DNA from: Pteria penguin
Taxonomy: Eukaryota; Mollusca; Bivalvia; Pterioida; Pteriidae
Reading direction: 5' to 3'
Assembly (NCBI GenBank): GCA_035048485.1
Contig: CM068588.1
Location: 28,972,769 to 29,036,768 of the forward strand
DNA: 64,000 nucleotides
The first letter of the stretch is position 1; each line of letters opens with the position of its first letter. Both the position numbers and the translations under genes were made by a program. This document shows, piece by piece, positions 46,245-61,100 of the stretch. The notes beneath the pieces are model-generated. The model searched no databases. It was not told the origin of the DNA and saw only the letters and a program-made list of their open reading frames with translations.

Positions 46245-49200
46245 AACAAATGAGTCATAATTGTTTGATTAAAGGCATGTATGGATATCATTTTTTATTT
46301 ATTCTGTAGCAAAAAGCACGAGGTGCTTGGCATCATTGGAATGACCTCATCAAGGGTGTGGAGATTAAAGCTAAGAAAATCAGAGAAATGTTAGTGCCCA
46401 CTATGGACACTGCTAGATATACTTACTTCCTGTCACTGTGTATCCAGTATGAGAGGTGAGATATTTCTTCTTGTTTAAACAATTCTAACTATTTGGTTCA
46501 CATTTCTTGTAAATCTCTCCCTCCTTTCCCCGTTTGACTGAGTGTAATAATAAAGGCAGTTATTCGACACTTTCTCCACTCTTAACTCAAAATAGCAAGA
46601 ACTGCCCCAATACAATTATTTACATTTTAGATCTATTGTTTATGGTAATGATCTTGTATATTATTTATCATGAACTGAAGTAGATCAACATAAATCACCC
46701 CAAAAAAACTTACTTACATGCCAAAGTTATTCAATCCCAAAGTCAATCAGAAATCATACAACGTTTAGATTAGCTGAAAGGCGCTTTGTAGTGTTCCAAA
46801 GATCCCTATATATATTATATCTTGATTATTAGGTTTATTTTCATTTATTCTGACAACTTTTACAGGCCTATTTTATTTGTTGGCCCTACTGGTACAGGCA
46901 AGAGTGTGTATGTACAGGACAAGATGATGAATGGATTGGAGAAGGACAAGTATCTACCTGCCTTTGTCAATTTCTCTGCACAGACTAGTGCTAATCAAAC
47001 ACAGGTATGAATTCTTGTGGCAGTCAAAGTAGTACTTTACCATTCTAATAAATGTTTATTACAACTATTCAGTGAAATAGAGGTAATGTCACTTGAGTTA
47101 CTTAAAGAATGTTAATAACAGAAATTTAGTTGTTCCACAATGTAGTTATTTGTAAATGTTTGAAATTTACCACATGTATATGGTAATAATTGATTTACTA
47201 ATCCAGAAATACTTGACTTCTGTCTTCAGAACATTATTATGTCCAGACTTGACAAGAGAAGGAAGGGTGTGTTTGGACCCCAAATGGGCAAGAAAGCTGT
47301 TATCTTTGTTGACGATTTGAACATGCCACAGAAAGAAGTATATGGTGCACAGCCTCCAATTGAGTTGCTGAGACAGTACATTGACCATGGTTATTGGTAT
47401 GATTTGAAGGACACTTCTAAAATAACACTACAGGATGTGTTATTTGTATGTGCTATGGGACCACCAGGTGGCGGTAGAAATGATGTCACTGCCAGGTTTA
47501 TGCGGCACTTCAACATGATTGGAATGAATCCTTTCAATGATGAAACTATGGTCAAGATTTTCTCTATTCTGTTGACAACATATTTGAGGGTGGGTATTGT
47601 TTTTCTCAAAAGGAAATGTATTATTAGTTCAGTAACATAAACTGAATAGATAGTTCATTCGTAATTAGTGTCATTATTAAAATACAAAAATTAAAAATAA
47701 AGAATAAAAGAACTTACTCATTCAAAAAGATTGTGTTGTTAAGATATGAAAAATATTATATTTCAATTGAATAACTTTTTTTGCTTTATTCCCATTGCAG
47801 CAACAAGAATTTTCAACAGAGTACTTTGCTCTTGCCAATATGATTGTAAGTGCTACAATGGACATGTACAAGCAGGCTATAGCTAATCTGTTGCCTACCC
47901 CAGCAAAGTCTCATTATGTGTTTAACTTGAGAGATTTCTCCCGTGTCATCCTTGGGGTATGTCTCATCAAAAAGGGACAGGTTGAGAGCAAAAAGGTGAT
48001 GATTAGGTAGGTAATGCGTACCATAGTGGGAAATCTTAATATAAAATATAAGCTGTACAAATACACATGTATCACTTTCTGAAAAAATCATGTAAAAATA
48101 TATTCTCTTAAACGTTTTATCAAACCTTTCTGTTTGTACAGGATTTTCTTGGACCCCCTCAACATAACTGCCTATCTGCATTTATAGCAAGGATAAGCAG
48201 ACTACAGCTTTCTAGGAAATTAAAACACGAAATCATGTTCTTCAAAAACTCTTTGGATCTGACTCATTCAATATGATTTTTTTTTTGTCATTGCGATTTT
48301 TATATCTGTATCTACATTTCAGATTATGGGTACATGAGGTGATGAGAGTGTTCTATGACCGTCTAACTGATGATGCAGATAGAGCATGGCTCTTCAAGTG
48401 AGTCATTCTACATCTTACTGTTATTAGAAAATGAAAGGTAGTTGGAGTTTGGGCAGGAAAAGGAATTGTCACACTTGATATATATGACTATTATACTTTT
48501 AGAAACATCAGTAATGTGATACTTTACCATTAAGCTCTAAATGATAGATTGTTTGAAATTTCTTATGACTGTTTTTCTAAATGGAAATGTCCTATAATAA
48601 TATACTGTTTTACATAAACTGATATTCTGAATGTAAATGTCCTATATATAATACACTTTTTTTACATATACTGATATTTACATTATTTATGTAAAACCTC
48701 GAAGTTGGTCAGGAATAAACAGGAATAGTTCATTTTCATTTATGTAGGAGCACTGGTAGTGTTTGCAAAGAATATTTCAAAGAAAGCTTTGATTCTCTCT
48801 TTGAGCATCTAGCTGGAGATGGCACTGGAGAAGGAAAGGTAAAATTAAAGATATCATTTGGATACATGTTCTACAAAATTGACTGAATTGTAACGAATCA
48901 TTTAAATTCTAATCCTGTAGTTTTTTAATGGCATGCGAGTATGAATCCCATACTAAATAGATTACACTGTGTTTTACATTAAGAGAAATCTATGTAGTAA
49001 ATGGAGTATTTTCATGATTTTGTTTTGTGACTATTTTCTATGTACATAAATGATCAATGCTCAGTATGTCAATGTTAACTTCCTCATTTTTATGTTCTCC
49101 ATAGATTGAGGTAATGATTATATTTATATTGTTGTTGTTTATTTTTGACTTAAGAATTCTTAAAAGGCCTATTTTGTTGTTTGGTAATGTTTTACGTCAG

Positions 49201-52200
49201 TATTAATTAAATTACATTGTATTACAATCTACTCGATTTGTTTCATGATAAAGTGCATGTGTTTGAACTTTTTTTTTAAACTTTTTATTTTGTGGCATTA
49301 TAGAGACGTGTAAGTAATTTATATTAATGTGAATTTAGAGCAAGAGACAGAGTGGAAGTTAGAAAATATTCAGAGTCTACATTGTTGAGACATTTAAGAC
49401 ATTTTTTATTCTGTGAAGACTGGCTACTGCAGCAGGGATAATACTGCTCATTTTTTGTTATGAGAGAAACTTGGGCTTTTGACCATTTTTATGAGAGAAT
49501 TTACCCAATGATGAATTTCTATGAGAAAATTCTAAATATTATGAGAGAATCTCTCAATTTCGCAGCATAAAATCAGCCCTGCTACTGTTTAAACATTATA
49601 GAAAAGCCACATTCTCTATATATACATATATAGACATGTACAATTTAAAGAGGAATTGAAAGTTGGTAATAAAATGGCTCCCAAAAATTAAGTAACAATA
49701 AGAAGATATATACATTTGGAAAAGGAGTTTGAAGTTGATAATCAAAGAGGATGAAAAAGAAAAATTAATTCAATCTTGCATACTTCCACTTTGTTTTTAA
49801 AAAGACAGTAGACTTTAAGAAGTTCATCAGAAATGCTAGTAGAAAGAGAATCAACATGTTTAACTTAGAATGTAGATTGCTTAGTAGAATAAAAAAAATG
49901 TAACTTGGTTAATTAAAAACAATATATCCAAGAAAGCTTTGAAAGAATCCAACTTTATTTCTCATCATAATATTACTGTATAAAAGAACATCTTCATTCC
50001 TATGCTTTCTTCCCTGTGTGATAAACTGTGTACTTCTCATTTTCTGTGCTGAAAAGTAATTTCAATACATGTACTATTTCTTTCAAATGTTAGATCCTTA
50101 TTTGTATACTTAAATTGCCTTACTCTCAGGAAAATAGTTTCTTAGAAATTTTCTCATTCAATTTATGTATTCACTCTTGTTTGTTAGATTATTGATAAAG
50201 TTGTTTTGTCTTGTCCCATACTTAAATCATAATGTTTATAATCCATTAAGAAATGTGACAAAGCCAGTGAGGATTTTCAATTTATTTATGGTACTCTCCA
50301 TAATTTTCTAATAAAATGCTATTTGTCAGATGTATCTTTCGAAAATATGATCTTTCTCAATCCAGCTCAGATCTTTTGTTATTTTCTTCCTTTTGAAAGG
50401 AAACACATAGTTAAAACTTATTTTATGATCATCTTTAAATGGATTTTATCCTTCAGGTGCGCGAGGAAGATTTGCGCAGTTTAATGTTCGGTGACTACAT
50501 GAATCCAGATGCAGAGCCGGAAGACAGAGTGTATGATGAAGTGAAATCTCTGGAAGATATGTACAGGATTGTAGAACAATGTCTGGAGGAGTACAATAAC
50601 ACACATAAAAACAGGATGAATCTCGTTATCTTCAGGTAATAATCATCAAGTGAAACAGATGTTAGAACATCTCCGTTTGTCTGTAGTTGTCCAGTTAAAT
50701 TTTACCAGCATTCTACAACTTTTAACTCATTTTATTCCCTACTTATCATTTTTATTACAAATTCCATATGAATTATTTTTGTATGTATTGTAAGAATTCA
50801 CCTGTCCCAAGTGGCTATTTTTACACGTTCCTTTGAGGTCTGGTAAGGATTTCTACTTATCTTGCTGTAATGTAGTAGAGATTATTTCATGTTACAGCCC
50901 CTGTATTAGCATCCTTTTTCGATTCTGAAGAGTGATAAATGCATTCCTTAAGTCTTTTATAAACTAAACTTACATGGATGATGCAATTTGGGATGGTTGA
51001 CTCAATCCATGCTATAAATACCGAATCAACACCTACCTTTCAGGGTTTATCAACTTTAAAAAGTATGTTGAGTTCAATATATGGACAGTTTTATTAATAC
51101 CCTCTGTGAAGGTGAGCATTATAATCCTCATTATCTACTTTACTAGGATATAATTATTTGGCCTATACTGTATATTTCATACCTTATTACTGTCTATAGG
51201 TATGTACTGGAACATTTGTCTCGTATCTGTCGTGTCTTGAGGATCCCAGGTGGCAATGCCTTGCTGGTTGGTGTAGGAGGAAGCGGTCGCCAGTCACTCA
51301 CTAAGATGGCCACAGCTATGGCTGGTTACACCCTTTTCCAACCAGAAATCTCGAAAAATTATGGGAAAACCGAATGGAGAGAAGATATTAAGGTAGGATT
51401 ACAGTTATTGATACGATACAGTTTTATTCCTTTAGTGAAATGGATATTTAAAACATCTCAAATTCAGGAAAATTTTAAGACTATTTTTGTCCCTTTCAGT
51501 AATTATTTTGATATTTCATAAATGTTATTCAACCTTCACACCATGTAATTACCCAGTAAATGGTTCTTATTGTTGTAAACATTTTGATATTTATACTATA
51601 TACAGAACACATTGATACGATGTGGAACAGAGGTAAAGTTACAGCACACACAATGAAATGTTGTACCCACAAACATTGTGATTATTGTCAAAGAAAATTT
51701 CAAAATGAAAAAGATACATGTATATATAGGATGCTTTAGTGCCTTATATCATGCAGTGAAGTGCTTTATGATGAATAGAGTATTGTACTAACTGTCAAAA
51801 GTATCCAAGCATTGTCTTCTATATGTAATGACTGACGCATACTTTACAGAGCGTGTTGATTCAGAGTGGTTCTCAAGGCAAAACCATGGTGTTCCTCATC
51901 ACTGATACACAGATCAAAGAGGAGTCATTCCTTGAGGACATAGACAACTTGCTTAATACAGGTGAAGTGCCCAATCTCTTTGCTGCTGACGAGAAAGCAG
52001 AAATCATGGAGGTAATATACTGTTCTAGAGAAATAGAAATCTGAGTGTAAAGAATTAATTTGCAAATTTTGCATTTAAATTATTACAATGTCTCATTCAA
52101 AAATTGTTAACTTTTGGCTCTAAATAAATCTACAAGATATTCATCAAAAATAAACAGCTATGTTTATAGTAATGATGTTCTGTAAATCACTTTTATTTCT

Positions 52201-55200
52201 TAAGACATAATCTTTGCCGAGTTTAATGGTCAAATCATGGGTAGCAAGGTCTTACTTTTCATGTAGAGTCAAGTTCAAATAAAGTTCTCGCATAGGTGTT
52301 TGCAATACTGCCCCATAATGATTTATCTAAAGCTTTGCCTTACCATAGTTTGTCATTACAAGATATGCTACAGAGTAAAAATTGCTGTATTTCATTTACC
52401 AAACATGACCATGAAAAAATTCTCCCATTATTATATATATTTCTTTCAGGCTGTTCGACCTATAGCCCAAGCTGGTGACAAGATGGCAGACTTCAGTCCT
52501 CTGGCATTGTATGCTTTCTTTGTCAACAGATGTCGTGAGAATCTGCACATCATTATTGCCTTCAGTCCGATAGGAGATGCATTCCGTAATCGGCTGCGAC
52601 AATTCCCTTCCCTTATTAACTGCTGTACTATTGATTGGTTCCAGGTATGAACAAAAAACAGTTGTAAGACATTTTTGACATGATTCCTGAAATCATCAGT
52701 TAGTGAATTTATGACTGATTGAAATGTATATTGTGCCTTTTTTCTAAAATAGTTCATTTATCCCATTGGTACACTTTAAATAGATTCTTGATGGACAGAT
52801 ATCAAACATGTAAACAGATAACAGATTAAAATTTCCATATTTACTGTGCAATAATAAGGTAGACATCAAATAAATTTGACAAATTCACTCTCATCACATT
52901 CAAAGCATAGAAAAACTCAGAGATTATCATCTGTCTCTCACACCTATAACCGTTTCGGTTTTAAACTATCTGGCATGTGTGATTTTTGAAAATCTTTTTT
53001 TTTTTTCTGAGGCAGAATTTATAGAATCAAAGATCAATGTTTTGTGTTAACTTGAAAAGAATTCTAGTACACTGTACAAATTTCAATTTTAACTAAAGAC
53101 TTTAGACTTTCTATTGTGTTATTAGTAAAAATCAAAAGTTGAAATTTGTGCTCAGTAAATCAAAGATTGAATGAATACAGAAAGGATTTGCAAAACTTTT
53201 ACTGGAATATATGAATGACTTTTACAGACATGGCCAGATGATGCTTTGGAGAGAGTTGCAAACAAATTTTTGGAGAATGTGGAATTAGCAGATAATGAGA
53301 GAAAAGAGACGATCCATATTGTCAAGTATTTCCACCAGAGCACAATAAAATTGTCAGATCGTTACTTGGCAGAGCTTGGACGTCATAATTATGTCACACC
53401 TACGTCATATCTAGAGTTGATCAACTCTTTCAAGAATTTACTACAGACCAAACAGGATGAGACAATGAAAGCAAAGAGACGTTATGTCGTGGGTCTGGAG
53501 AAACTAGCCTTTGCTGCTTCTCAGGTATACAGACTGGAAGAGCTGCATCATTGCTCAGTTTTAGATTTATTCTATTAATGATATCAGAGGAGTGTAGATG
53601 ACTTTCATGATGTGAAAAAATTTCTTTTGCAAAGGTATTGTGATGACCATATTGTTTTTTAGTAGCAGTTTCAGTCATGTGGAATTTTATGAACCAATGT
53701 AAATTATTTCTCATTACCAACACAACAAGGTTTTGTTCTTATTAACTTGAAAAATAACCTTGATGAGGTCTTTCTATCATCTAGTGTCATTCACATATTC
53801 TATAGGTTGCAGACATGCAAAAAGAGCTTGAAGAACTCCAGCCCCAGCTTGTAGTATCAGCAGAGGAGAATTCCAAGATGTTGGTTGTTATTGAAAAGGA
53901 GTCAAAAGAAGTAGAAGCTACCAGCAAAGTTGTGCGAGCTGACGAAGCTGTTGCAAATGAGCAAGCTGCTGCCTCACAAGCCCTTAAAGATGAGTGTGAG
54001 GCTGATCTGGCTGAAGCTATCCCTGCTTTGGAGGCTGCTTTGGCTGCTCTCAATACACTGAAGGTAAAACACTGTGGAGGAAGAAAGAATTATTATCATT
54101 ATATACAGTATATAGATATATATGTGTATGATTTTGCTATATACCTGTATTTAACATAAAAGACCAGTTTGATAGGAAAATCAATTCTTCCTAAAGTCAC
54201 ATGTATCCTTATTTATTCAGTTTTCTTGAGTGTAAGATCTGTCATTAGATTTCCAATTATCAGTACCTGTTCTTACACTAATTTGTTGGAAAGAAAGAGA
54301 AAGTTTGTATGACTTGTAATGATACAAGATAATCATAGATATGCAGAACATTATCAGAAAAGAATATTCAATTATTGAAAAGAATATTCAATCATTGAAG
54401 TTCCAGAAATGTTCAGAAAGTCCTCTGGTGTTATACATTATATGGTAATTGTTACAGCCTGCTGACATCACTATTGTCAAGTCTATGAAGAATCCACCTT
54501 CAGGTGTGAAACTTGTCATGTCTGCTGTATGCATCATGAAAGATATCAAACCAGACAAAATCAACGACCCAGATAAACCTGGTCAGAAAATCCTGGATTA
54601 CTGGGGACCATCTAAAAAGTTGCTTGGTGACATGACCTTCTTGAGTATGCTGAAAGAATATGACAAAGACAATATACCTGTAAGTATTTATTATATGTTT
54701 GTTTTCTATATAAATTGTAGAATATACAATTATTGTGATGTTTTGATTTAATTGATAAGTTTTTGAAAATCAACATGCATATTTATGTTAAAGGCTGCCT
54801 TCGATATAATGCTGTTTTCAGTATAAGAGGGATTATAAGAATTGATATGATTTGGATTAAAACATTGTGCACAAGGAGTTAAAGCTGTCACATCTCTTTT
54901 AGGTTCATGTCATGCAAAAAATCCGGAAGGAGTATATTGGAAATCCAGAGTTTGACCCAGCAAAGGTTGCCAATGCTTCATCTGCAGCAGAGGGTCTGTG
55001 TAAATGGATTCTTGCTATGGAAATCTATGACAGGGTAGCTAAAGTTGTTGCTCCCAAGAAAGCAAAATTAGCTGAAGCTGAGACAGAATTGAAAGAGACA
55101 ATGGGTAAACTGAATGCAAAAAGAGCGGAATTAGCAGCAGTAGAAAAACGCTTAGCTGATTTGGAAGCTACATTCAAAGAAATGACTGATAAGAAAGAGC

Positions 55201-58122
55201 AATTAGAATTTCAAGTAGACTTGTGTGGCAAAAAGTTACAACGTGCAGAAAAACTCATAGGAGGTTTGGGTGGAGAGAAATCGAGATGGACTCATGCTGC
55301 AGAGAATTTACAAAATATTTATGATAATTTAGTAGGCGATGTGTTGATATCTGCAGGTGTAATAGCATACCTTGGTCCATTTACTCTAGCCTTCAGGGAT
55401 TCCTGTACCACAGACTGGGTTAAGATTTGTACAGTATGTATAGTATTACAGTTTAGTGAGATTACTTATAGTTCATTTACATACCAATATTTAAAAGAAA
55501 ATTAGAAACTTTATGGCATTAACTTAAAAATATTTCAAGATTCTAGACTAAAGTTTTATAAAAATGGTTAATCCTGACATATTATATGAAACACTAAGCT
55601 CATTACCATTTTTTTTCAAATGTATATATCATATTTTAAATTTTTTCACGTAATGTTTTTGTTTTGTGTTTTAGGAAAGGCAGATTCCATGTTCGCAGGA
55701 ATTTTCTCTCAGCAAAACATTAGGAGAACCAATAAAGATTCAAGCTTGGAATATATTTGGTCTACCTAGAGACAGTTTCTCTATTGACAATGGTGTGATA
55801 GTCGCTAACTCCAGAAGATGGTGAGATCTCAGTACTTCCATATGAAAGCATCATATAATTTTCCTGATTTAAAATAATTGGTTTATGTTTTAGTTTAGTA
55901 CACCAATATTAAATTCTGTGTTAATTGAATTTTTGAAAATTAATTTCTTGATTAAAGTTATATAGGTAAGTTATAAAAAGACGTTCATGTAATTACTTTT
56001 GTTTCACTAGATATTCAAAATCAGTTTAGATAAATAAAATTAAAACAATAATTTCAGCAATGCCTCGACAGTTTCACTAAAAACTAAATTTTCTTCCATA
56101 CTAGGCCTCTTATGATTGATCCACAAGGACAGGCCAACAAATGGGTAAAAAATATGGAAAAAGAATCGAAATTAGCTGTGATCAAGTTAACAGATGCAGA
56201 CTACATGAGAAATCTGGAGAATTGCATCACATTTGGTAACCCCCTCCTTTTAGAGAATGTCGCTGAAGAACTGGATCCATCGCTAGAGCCTTTACTCCTA
56301 AAACAGACCTATAAACAAGGTAAGTTAAATCTGGAGATTGGCATAGAAACGGAATATAGTGACTTGTAGGAGAGATACTGTGTTCCTGGATTGATTAGTA
56401 AGTCTTGTGAACAAGATTCTTTTGTCACTTGTAACGGGTATTGAATAATTTGCTTTTATCATTTGTTTTATCAGTGATATTTTATGAGAAGTGTTTAAGG
56501 GTGTATTAAAGATCAAACTTTTATGTCATTTCTGTCTCCACAAATATAGAAGATGCCACAAAAAATGCACAACTTGTGTCATATACAGTTTAGGAGGTCT
56601 GTGAAAATGACGATGAAATCCTTATGTTAGCCATGCACTATCTAGTTTGACTCGGGAGGTTTTTATTAAATTTCTCTCAATAAAACAAGTTGGTCTAATA
56701 CCTGATTAGAATCGTGTAGGTTTCATTCTTAAATAATGCCATGTCATGTAAAGTGATTTTTTTTCCCCTGTTTGCATAAATGTTTTGTTTGTTTCTTTTT
56801 TTTTTTAAACTTCTCTTTTAAGGACTACCATAGCACATAAATGACATCTTTAGTAACCAGTAGTGAGAAATAGAGAGGCATCAGAAACTCAGTATAGAAA
56901 ACGATTTAACATAATACATATACAGTGTAGTTATCTTGTGTAATAAACAGATGCTGTTACATGTTTCATGTTTACATTTTTTATTAATGGTCACTGTTTA
57001 AAAAAAAATCATGTAAGTAAATCACAAACATGTCATATTCATTTGTCATATACACAATAATATTATGTCTTATACTTGCACTTGGAAATGTGTGAAGCAT
57101 GAAGTGCTATTGATCATTCCCCCCCTCTGCTTACTCAGCTGAAGTCCAGTGCTGTGGTAATATGTGATAATGCTGAAGCATTCATGTTGTATTTGTGACT
57201 GCCTAAGTACAGCTGTAAAATCTTTTTTTATTTTTTTGTAGATTATGCATATGGAAACTTTTCTGATTTTTCAATAAGTAATTTTCAGCAACAGTATTGA
57301 TATTCATTCTTACTTAAATGCTTTTCATTATAATAGAATAATGTTTAATTATGCATTAGAATATCTCTCTATACATATATTATGTTTTCCTTTCTAAGTA
57401 AAGTATAATTTCATTAAATGAAGAAATCCTTTAAAGCATATCTGTTTTTTGGTTGCAGCTGGTGTTGATATGATCCGTCTAGGAGAGAATGTAATTGAGT
57501 ACAGTAAAGATTTCCGCTTCTACATCACCACCAAGCTGAGGAACCCCCACTACCTCCCTGAAATTGCTGTCAAGGTGTCCCTCCTCAACTTCATGATCAC
57601 ACCAGAAGGTCTAGAAGATCAGTTACTGGGAATAGTTGTGGCCAAAGAAAGGTTAGCAAAAGGCCAAAACAAAAACAATGGCTTCACCTTTAACTTTCTG
57701 TTAAATGAAGAAATATGGATTATCTCAAATTCACATACAATAATTAAACAATGTCCATTTCTTTTTTTCTTTTTTTTTTTTTGTTTTTGATTGTTGTTAA
57801 GTTGTGCAGAATGTATGTTAAAATTTATAAATATCTCTTATCATCTAGACCTGAACTTGAAGAAGAGAGACAGGCGCTGATTGTGCAGAGTGCCCAGAAC
57901 AGAAAGGCTCTGAAGGAGATTGAGGATAAAATTCTGCATACATTGTCTGCTTCTGAGGGCAATATCCTTGAAGATGAGTCGGCCATTAAAGTCCTGGATT
58001 CCTCTAAAATCCTGTCTGATGAAATATCTAAGAAACAAAAGGTAGGTTACATTGTAATACTTAAAACCTTGTGGGATATAAAACTTAGGATTTCTGTTTT
58101 TTGCACCATATTCAATTATGGA

Positions 58123-58181
<59 letters not shown>

Positions 58182-61100
58182 TCTTAAGTGATCTACATTT
58201 ACTTCAAAAGGGGAAAGAGCCGACATGACTCACTGCTTCAGGTATTTAGCTCAAGAATGGAAAGTCATGGGTTCAAATCCCAGAGGAGCCTCATTTGCTT
58301 CAAGGCAAATGTTACATTTGTTTTACCATTGATTGTGTGCTGGTTTTGCTCCCTGTTATGACTGTAGTAAATCAATTGGTGAACATGCAAAATATTTATT
58401 TACCCTATATTCCATGATTAAGCACTTGCCAACTGACTTCAGTTAATATTACACGTATTTAAACAGATCCTCCTCACAAGAAATAAAGTACTTGTTTTTT
58501 TAACTGATTTGTTACAAAGTGGAATAACTAAATATATTCTTCCTACAGATTGCAGAGGAAACTGAAGAGAAGATTGACACTTCTCGAATGGGATATCGAC
58601 CAATCGCTAAACACTCCTCTATTTTATTCTTCTCGATTGCTGATTTACCAAACATTGACCCCATGTATCAGTATTCACTGACTTGGTTTGTCAACCTCTA
58701 CATTCTGTCCATCCAAGAAAGGTATTTATATTCTTCAAATTCTCATATTTAGAAAATTATTTATTCTCATAGATTTTGTTAATTCTTATATGAATAAATG
58801 TAATATTTAGGATTATCATGATAAATGTATTATTTATTTAGTGATAAATGTCTTATTGTTAATAATGGTATACATGTACTCAGATTATTTGTCTTATAAA
58901 AGAAAAGAGACTTTTGGTGTAGTATACAAAATAATAGTATTTCATACAATGAAACATAGAATTAAAGTAAAGATTATTGAGTTAAAGCACTCTTATAAAC
59001 CATAATGTAATATTTGTCTTGATATGACTAATAATGAGTGTGTTTATTACAGGATAATGAATTTTGTTGATTATTGCATGTTTCATGTCATAATTTTTGA
59101 ATTACATGTAGTGTGCAAAAAATCATACATGATACTAACGTGCTGGGATTAATTAGTATAGAAATAAAGCCTTTATCTTGTAACAATGTATTGAAGTCTG
59201 AGGATCACTACATTTACACAATAGTTTGGTGCCATTGTCATGATTAATATTATGAGTGTCCTATAGAGATCTTTATACAAATGTATAAGCAGTACTGGTG
59301 TTTCTCACTCAGAACCTGTAGATACCTCTATATTCTAGCTATTTATAAGTCTGTAAATGACTTTCAAGTCTTGATATTTCAGTAACAAATCCAAGATATT
59401 GGACCGTAGACTGCGATACCTCAAGGATCATTTCCAGTATCAGCTTTATGACAATGTGTCTCGTTCAATATTTGCTAAGCACAGACAAGTGTTTACGTTT
59501 ATTCTTTGTGCTAATTTATTGCTGTGAGTACCCATTAGGTGTACACGGAACTCGTCTGTGTGCACAGTATATAGCCTACACAGTAGTAGTGGATGTAATA
59601 TTAGGTCCTTTGTATTCAGTCCAATAGCCATGCATGTACTATATTATTCTACCCAAGTACATATAGATCCACATACACTTCATGCATGTAGTACACCGTC
59701 AGTGTTAGCACACAGATATAGTATATTACTATTATCATATATATTGTCTCCTAAATATGAGTCTAGAAACATGAAATGAAAACTCTATAAATTCTTTTAA
59801 AATGGAATAAGTATTTTTCCTAGAACTAATGTTAATCATTGTATTGAGATAGAAACACAGCTGTTTCTAGATTCATACTTTATGTCTGTGTCTACTAGCT
59901 ACACATCTAGATCTTCTGATCAAGACTTTTCCTCTGTCACCAACACAGGGACTTGAGATTGAGTTTCCAAATTATCTTATTTAGTCTATGATATCAATCT
60001 TTCTGTATTTCAGCAACCGATCAAAGATGTTGGAACGCCGATTGCGTTATCTTTCAGATCATTTCACCTACAGCTTGTACTGCAATGTTTGTCGTTCTCT
60101 GTTTGAGAAAGACAAACTTCTATTTTCTTATATTCTTTCCTCAAATATTATGTTGTAAGTATGATAGGATGTAAATTTCGTGTGCTTACCATATAGTCAT
60201 CTCACCTGGCTTGCCTTGCTATAGTTTTCACTGCTTGAAATTTGTTTTTTCATTTCCACCTTGTTCTAGCATGGAATATAATGCATGTACACACAGTTTC
60301 CCGCACCTACCGTAGTCAACTCATAACCTCTGAACAATTTTAACTTTCTCTTTATTCCAGGCTTACCAGTTTGACCTATAATTAATCCTCTCTTCCAGAC
60401 TTGATTGTGTGATGTGTTTCCAATACTGTTGTCAAACCCTCAAAACTAACTGTCTTTTGTATCCTATTCTTTCCCTTGTGTATTACAGCAACAGATCCAA
60501 GATTTTGGAGCGACGTCTACGCTATCTTTCTGATCATTTCACTTACAGTTTATACTGTAATGTTTGTCGATCCCTCTTTGAGAAAGATAAACTTCTTTTC
60601 TCCTTTATTCTGAATTGTAATATAATGTTGTAAGTAATACTATGGTGTCAATCCCTTATAGAAGTTTATTTTGCTGCGTTTTTTGTGAGGTTGTTTTCAC
60701 TCACCCTTGGTCTTTGCTTTGTTTTTCCAGTCTTAGTTGTGATTTGAAGTGAAGTTGGTAGCCATATCTTGTATTAAAATATCATGTACCTAACCTTTTG
60801 TTTTCATTGTGAGATATTTATGATTATTTTCAATAACTAGATGTGGTGGTTTTGGTTGCTATGGCTACATGATGCCAATTCTGTTACAATATTATACAGT
60901 ACATACAGTGTGCGCTTTTCTATTTTGTCTGAATCCTAACCATACATGCTCATGTGTTTCAGCAATAAGTCAAAGATATTGGAACGTCGCTTGAGATACC
61001 TCTCTGACCACTTTACATTTCTCTTGTATTGTAATGTGTGTCGCTCCTTGCTTGAAAAAGACAAAATCCTCTTTTCTTTCGTTCTGTGCTCTAATGTCTT

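Noticed and set aside
59446..59779. Independent small genes between the alternative exons
   Set aside because: They are short unrelated frames overlapping exon a or intron, with no family support.
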